Source: Candidatus Fermentithermobacillus carboniphilus | Lineage (GTDB): Bacteria > Bacillota > Sulfobacillia > Fermentithermobacillales > Fermentithermobacillaceae | NCBI GenBank assembly: GCA_018208355.1 | Contig: CP062796.1 | Location: forward strand, 896,494 to 960,493 | Direction of reading: 5' to 3' | Length of the DNA: 64,000 bases | Part shown: one piece after another, positions 62,768-64,000 of the stretch | How positions within the stretch are numbered: position 1 is the stretch's first letter | How the letters are laid out: every line of letters begins with the position of its first letter | Program-made: the position numbers and the translations under genes | The notes under the pieces: model-generated | What the model saw: the letters and a program-made list of their open reading frames with translations, nothing else | What the model was told of the DNA's origin: nothing | The model's database searches: none

Positions 62768-64000
62768 TTAATAGTTCCCTTTCCGCTTGAACGTTGGATT
62801 ACCAGACCTCTCCGAAGGTGCGTACTGCAGGAATCTGCCAGACATAACCTGCTGTTCAAGGTTCTTATCATCTCTCATTTGACATCCACTCCCAATACCC
62901 ATAAACAGCCAAAATAAGCTGCTCAATGTACCGTTTTTGAGAGGGTTGTGGGCAAATGAGCCTAAGAGAATCACAATAACAACAGTCACAGACAAGCGCA
63001 CGTAAGAAGATTGAGAAGCTTTCCTAATACATCTCAAAAGGTAAGATACCACAACTGAAAGGAAAAGTCCGAAATAGCTCAAGCCCCCTCTTACCAGCAA
63101 GTCTAAGTAATCATTGTGTATAGAACCCATCTCGGTATACTGCCCTGTTAGCGGATTAAGATAATACCCCACCGTTTCAGTGAAACTACGCAACCCTAAA
63201 CCGAACCATGGGTGCTCAACCAAGTAATCTAACCCAGCTACCCACCTGCCATACCTCAGCACCATTGTCCGCACTAGATCCGAACTAGGTAGTATATTCC
63301 TCCCCATGAATAGGAAGAGTAAAATTACACATGCCAGAACGGTGAAGAATATCGTCCGCTTGAACGATGCTCTTGCCAATATTGCACTAATGAGGCCTCC
63401 CATAAGAAGGGCAATTGCCCCAGTCCTCGAGAAAGTCGTAACCAGGACCATTAGGTATAGGCCCGCCATCCATAAATGCCCATGCCTTCGCGGAAGGCTT
63501 AGCAGACTGAAAAACCCGATTACCACCAGTAATGCCACATCATTGAGCCAACCATAGTGATACAACTGGCGTAATGTGGAAGCAGATCGCAGCAAGTTGT
63601 CAAGCCCACCCGTACAAAGTATGAAGAGCGCAGCCACAAAGACAGGGATTACACTGATGGTAATAAGCCAGCATATGACTTTTACAAGCGGAGCCTCGAT
63701 ACGTTGATGCGCGACAAAGTTGCCAGCTTCGTACATAAACGTCGGTGCCATCACGCCCGCCAGTGCGAGCACTGATGTAAAGTTGATACTTTGCGTAACA
63801 AATGTAACCGTGAGATACTCAACCACTGCCCACCAACGAAGAACCCAGAGCAGTACCGTCGTGGTATTTCGATACGCTCTGTACCGCACTACCACCAAAG
63901 TCAGCGGAGCAGACATCACCCAGGCCAAATAAGCCGCAGAGATTGAGTATCGGTCGGCAACCTGGCCCAAGGTCTTGGGATAGACCACTAAGGAAATCAA
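62768..64000 (-). CDS. O-antigen ligase/polymerase family protein (partial)
   Basis: At least 410 residues; the 5' end lies beyond the window. About ten membrane segments are visible, for example MVLVTTFSRTGAIALLMGGL and FFTVLACVILLFLFMG. The conserved periplasmic loop with WFGLGLRSFTE and SIHNDYLDLLVRGGLSYFG is the Wzy_C/O-antigen ligase signature (H-N-x-Y-L). It would polymerise or ligate the lipid-linked oligosaccharide on the outer face of the membrane. It is separated from the asparagine-synthase-like gene by 228 bases and is otherwise first in the operon. Confidence 0.85.
   Translation of the reverse strand: MISLVVYPKTLGQVADRYSISAAYLAWVMSAPLTLVVVRYRAYRNTTTVLLWVLRWWAVVEYLTVTFVTQSINFTSVLALAGVMAPTFMYEAGNFVAHQRIEAPLVKVICWLITISVIPVFVAALFILCTGGLDNLLRSASTLRQLYHYGWLNDVALLVVIGFFSLLSLPRRHGHLWMAGLYLMVLVTTFSRTGAIALLMGGLISAILARASFKRTIFFTVLACVILLFLFMGRNILPSSDLVRTMVLRYGRWVAGLDYLVEHPWFGLGLRSFTETVGYYLNPLTGQYTEMGSIHNDYLDLLVRGGLSYFGLFLSVVVSYLLRCIRKASQSSYVRLSVTVVIVILLGSFAHNPLKNGTLSSLFWLFMGIGSGCQMRDDKNLEQQVMSGRFLQYAPSERSGNPTFKRKGNY

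Noticed and set aside
1..64000. CRISPR array
   Set aside because: No regularly spaced direct repeats of 24-37 bases with unique spacers were seen on either strand, and no cas genes are present.

Overview
The window looks like a chromosomal segment of an anaerobic, probably Firmicute (Clostridia-like) bacterium of intermediate G+C. The basis is strong GGAGG-type ribosome sites, frequent GTG and TTG starts, and families common in that group: M55 D-aminopeptidase, DUF1848, DUF2007, a small ferritin-like protein and a lipoprotein with a clean lipobox. No rRNA, tRNA or ribosomal protein gene is present to confirm this, so the taxonomy is an inference.

Bases 1-52000 are a dense defence and mobile-element island. 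In order it holds: an MNT/HEPN pair cut by the window edge; a nitroreductase; a DUF2007 protein; a second MNT-HepT pair whose HepT is frameshifted; and a four-gene operon (MqsR-like toxin, zinc-finger/HTH/Panacea antitoxin, a 42-residue ORF, and a 1227-residue protein ending in a PD-(D/E)xK nuclease). Then come IS256 remains, a methyltransferase, a ferritin-like protein, a VapBC-type pair and a three-gene DDE/AAA transposon. After these lie a SPARTA system (TIR-APAZ plus short Argonaute), an M55 aminopeptidase, a complete Wadjet operon (jetABCD), a TrlF-type PHP/SMC-like ATPase with an AlbA_2/HATPase partner, and a very large reverse transcriptase-nitrilase protein of the DRT type 1 kind. The island ends with a PD-(D/E)xK protein fused to IS21 debris and a minus-strand run: OLD ATPase/TOPRIM nuclease, Ski2-like helicase (broken), UvrD/RecB-like helicase-nuclease with an internal in-frame deletion, GHKL ATPase with an in-frame TGA, an unknown 157-residue protein and a sigma-region-4/HARE-HTH protein. 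Short decayed fragments of ordinary genes (metallophosphoesterase, DUF1848, radical SAM, MFS, sbcD, UvrD) lie between the intact modules, as expected where elements insert and delete repeatedly.

Bases 52000-64000 are different: one minus-strand surface-polysaccharide operon with few gaps. It encodes an O-antigen ligase/polymerase-like protein, an asparagine-synthase-like protein, a glycosyltransferase, NeuB, NeuA, NeuC and NeuD homologues for a nonulosonic (sialic or legionaminic type) acid, a membrane GT2, a WecA/MraY-type lipid-carrier transferase and a DegT-type aminotransferase. Together they would make a CMP-activated nine-carbon acidic sugar and build it into a lipid-linked cell-surface glycan.

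The best candidates for something new are (1) the toxin-antitoxin-small ORF-large nuclease operon at 3.9-9.5 kb, and (2) the six-gene run at 43.9-51.8 kb, in which three genes are damaged but the family combination is unusual. SPARTA, Wadjet and DRT1 are known systems, here in compact and slightly unusual forms.
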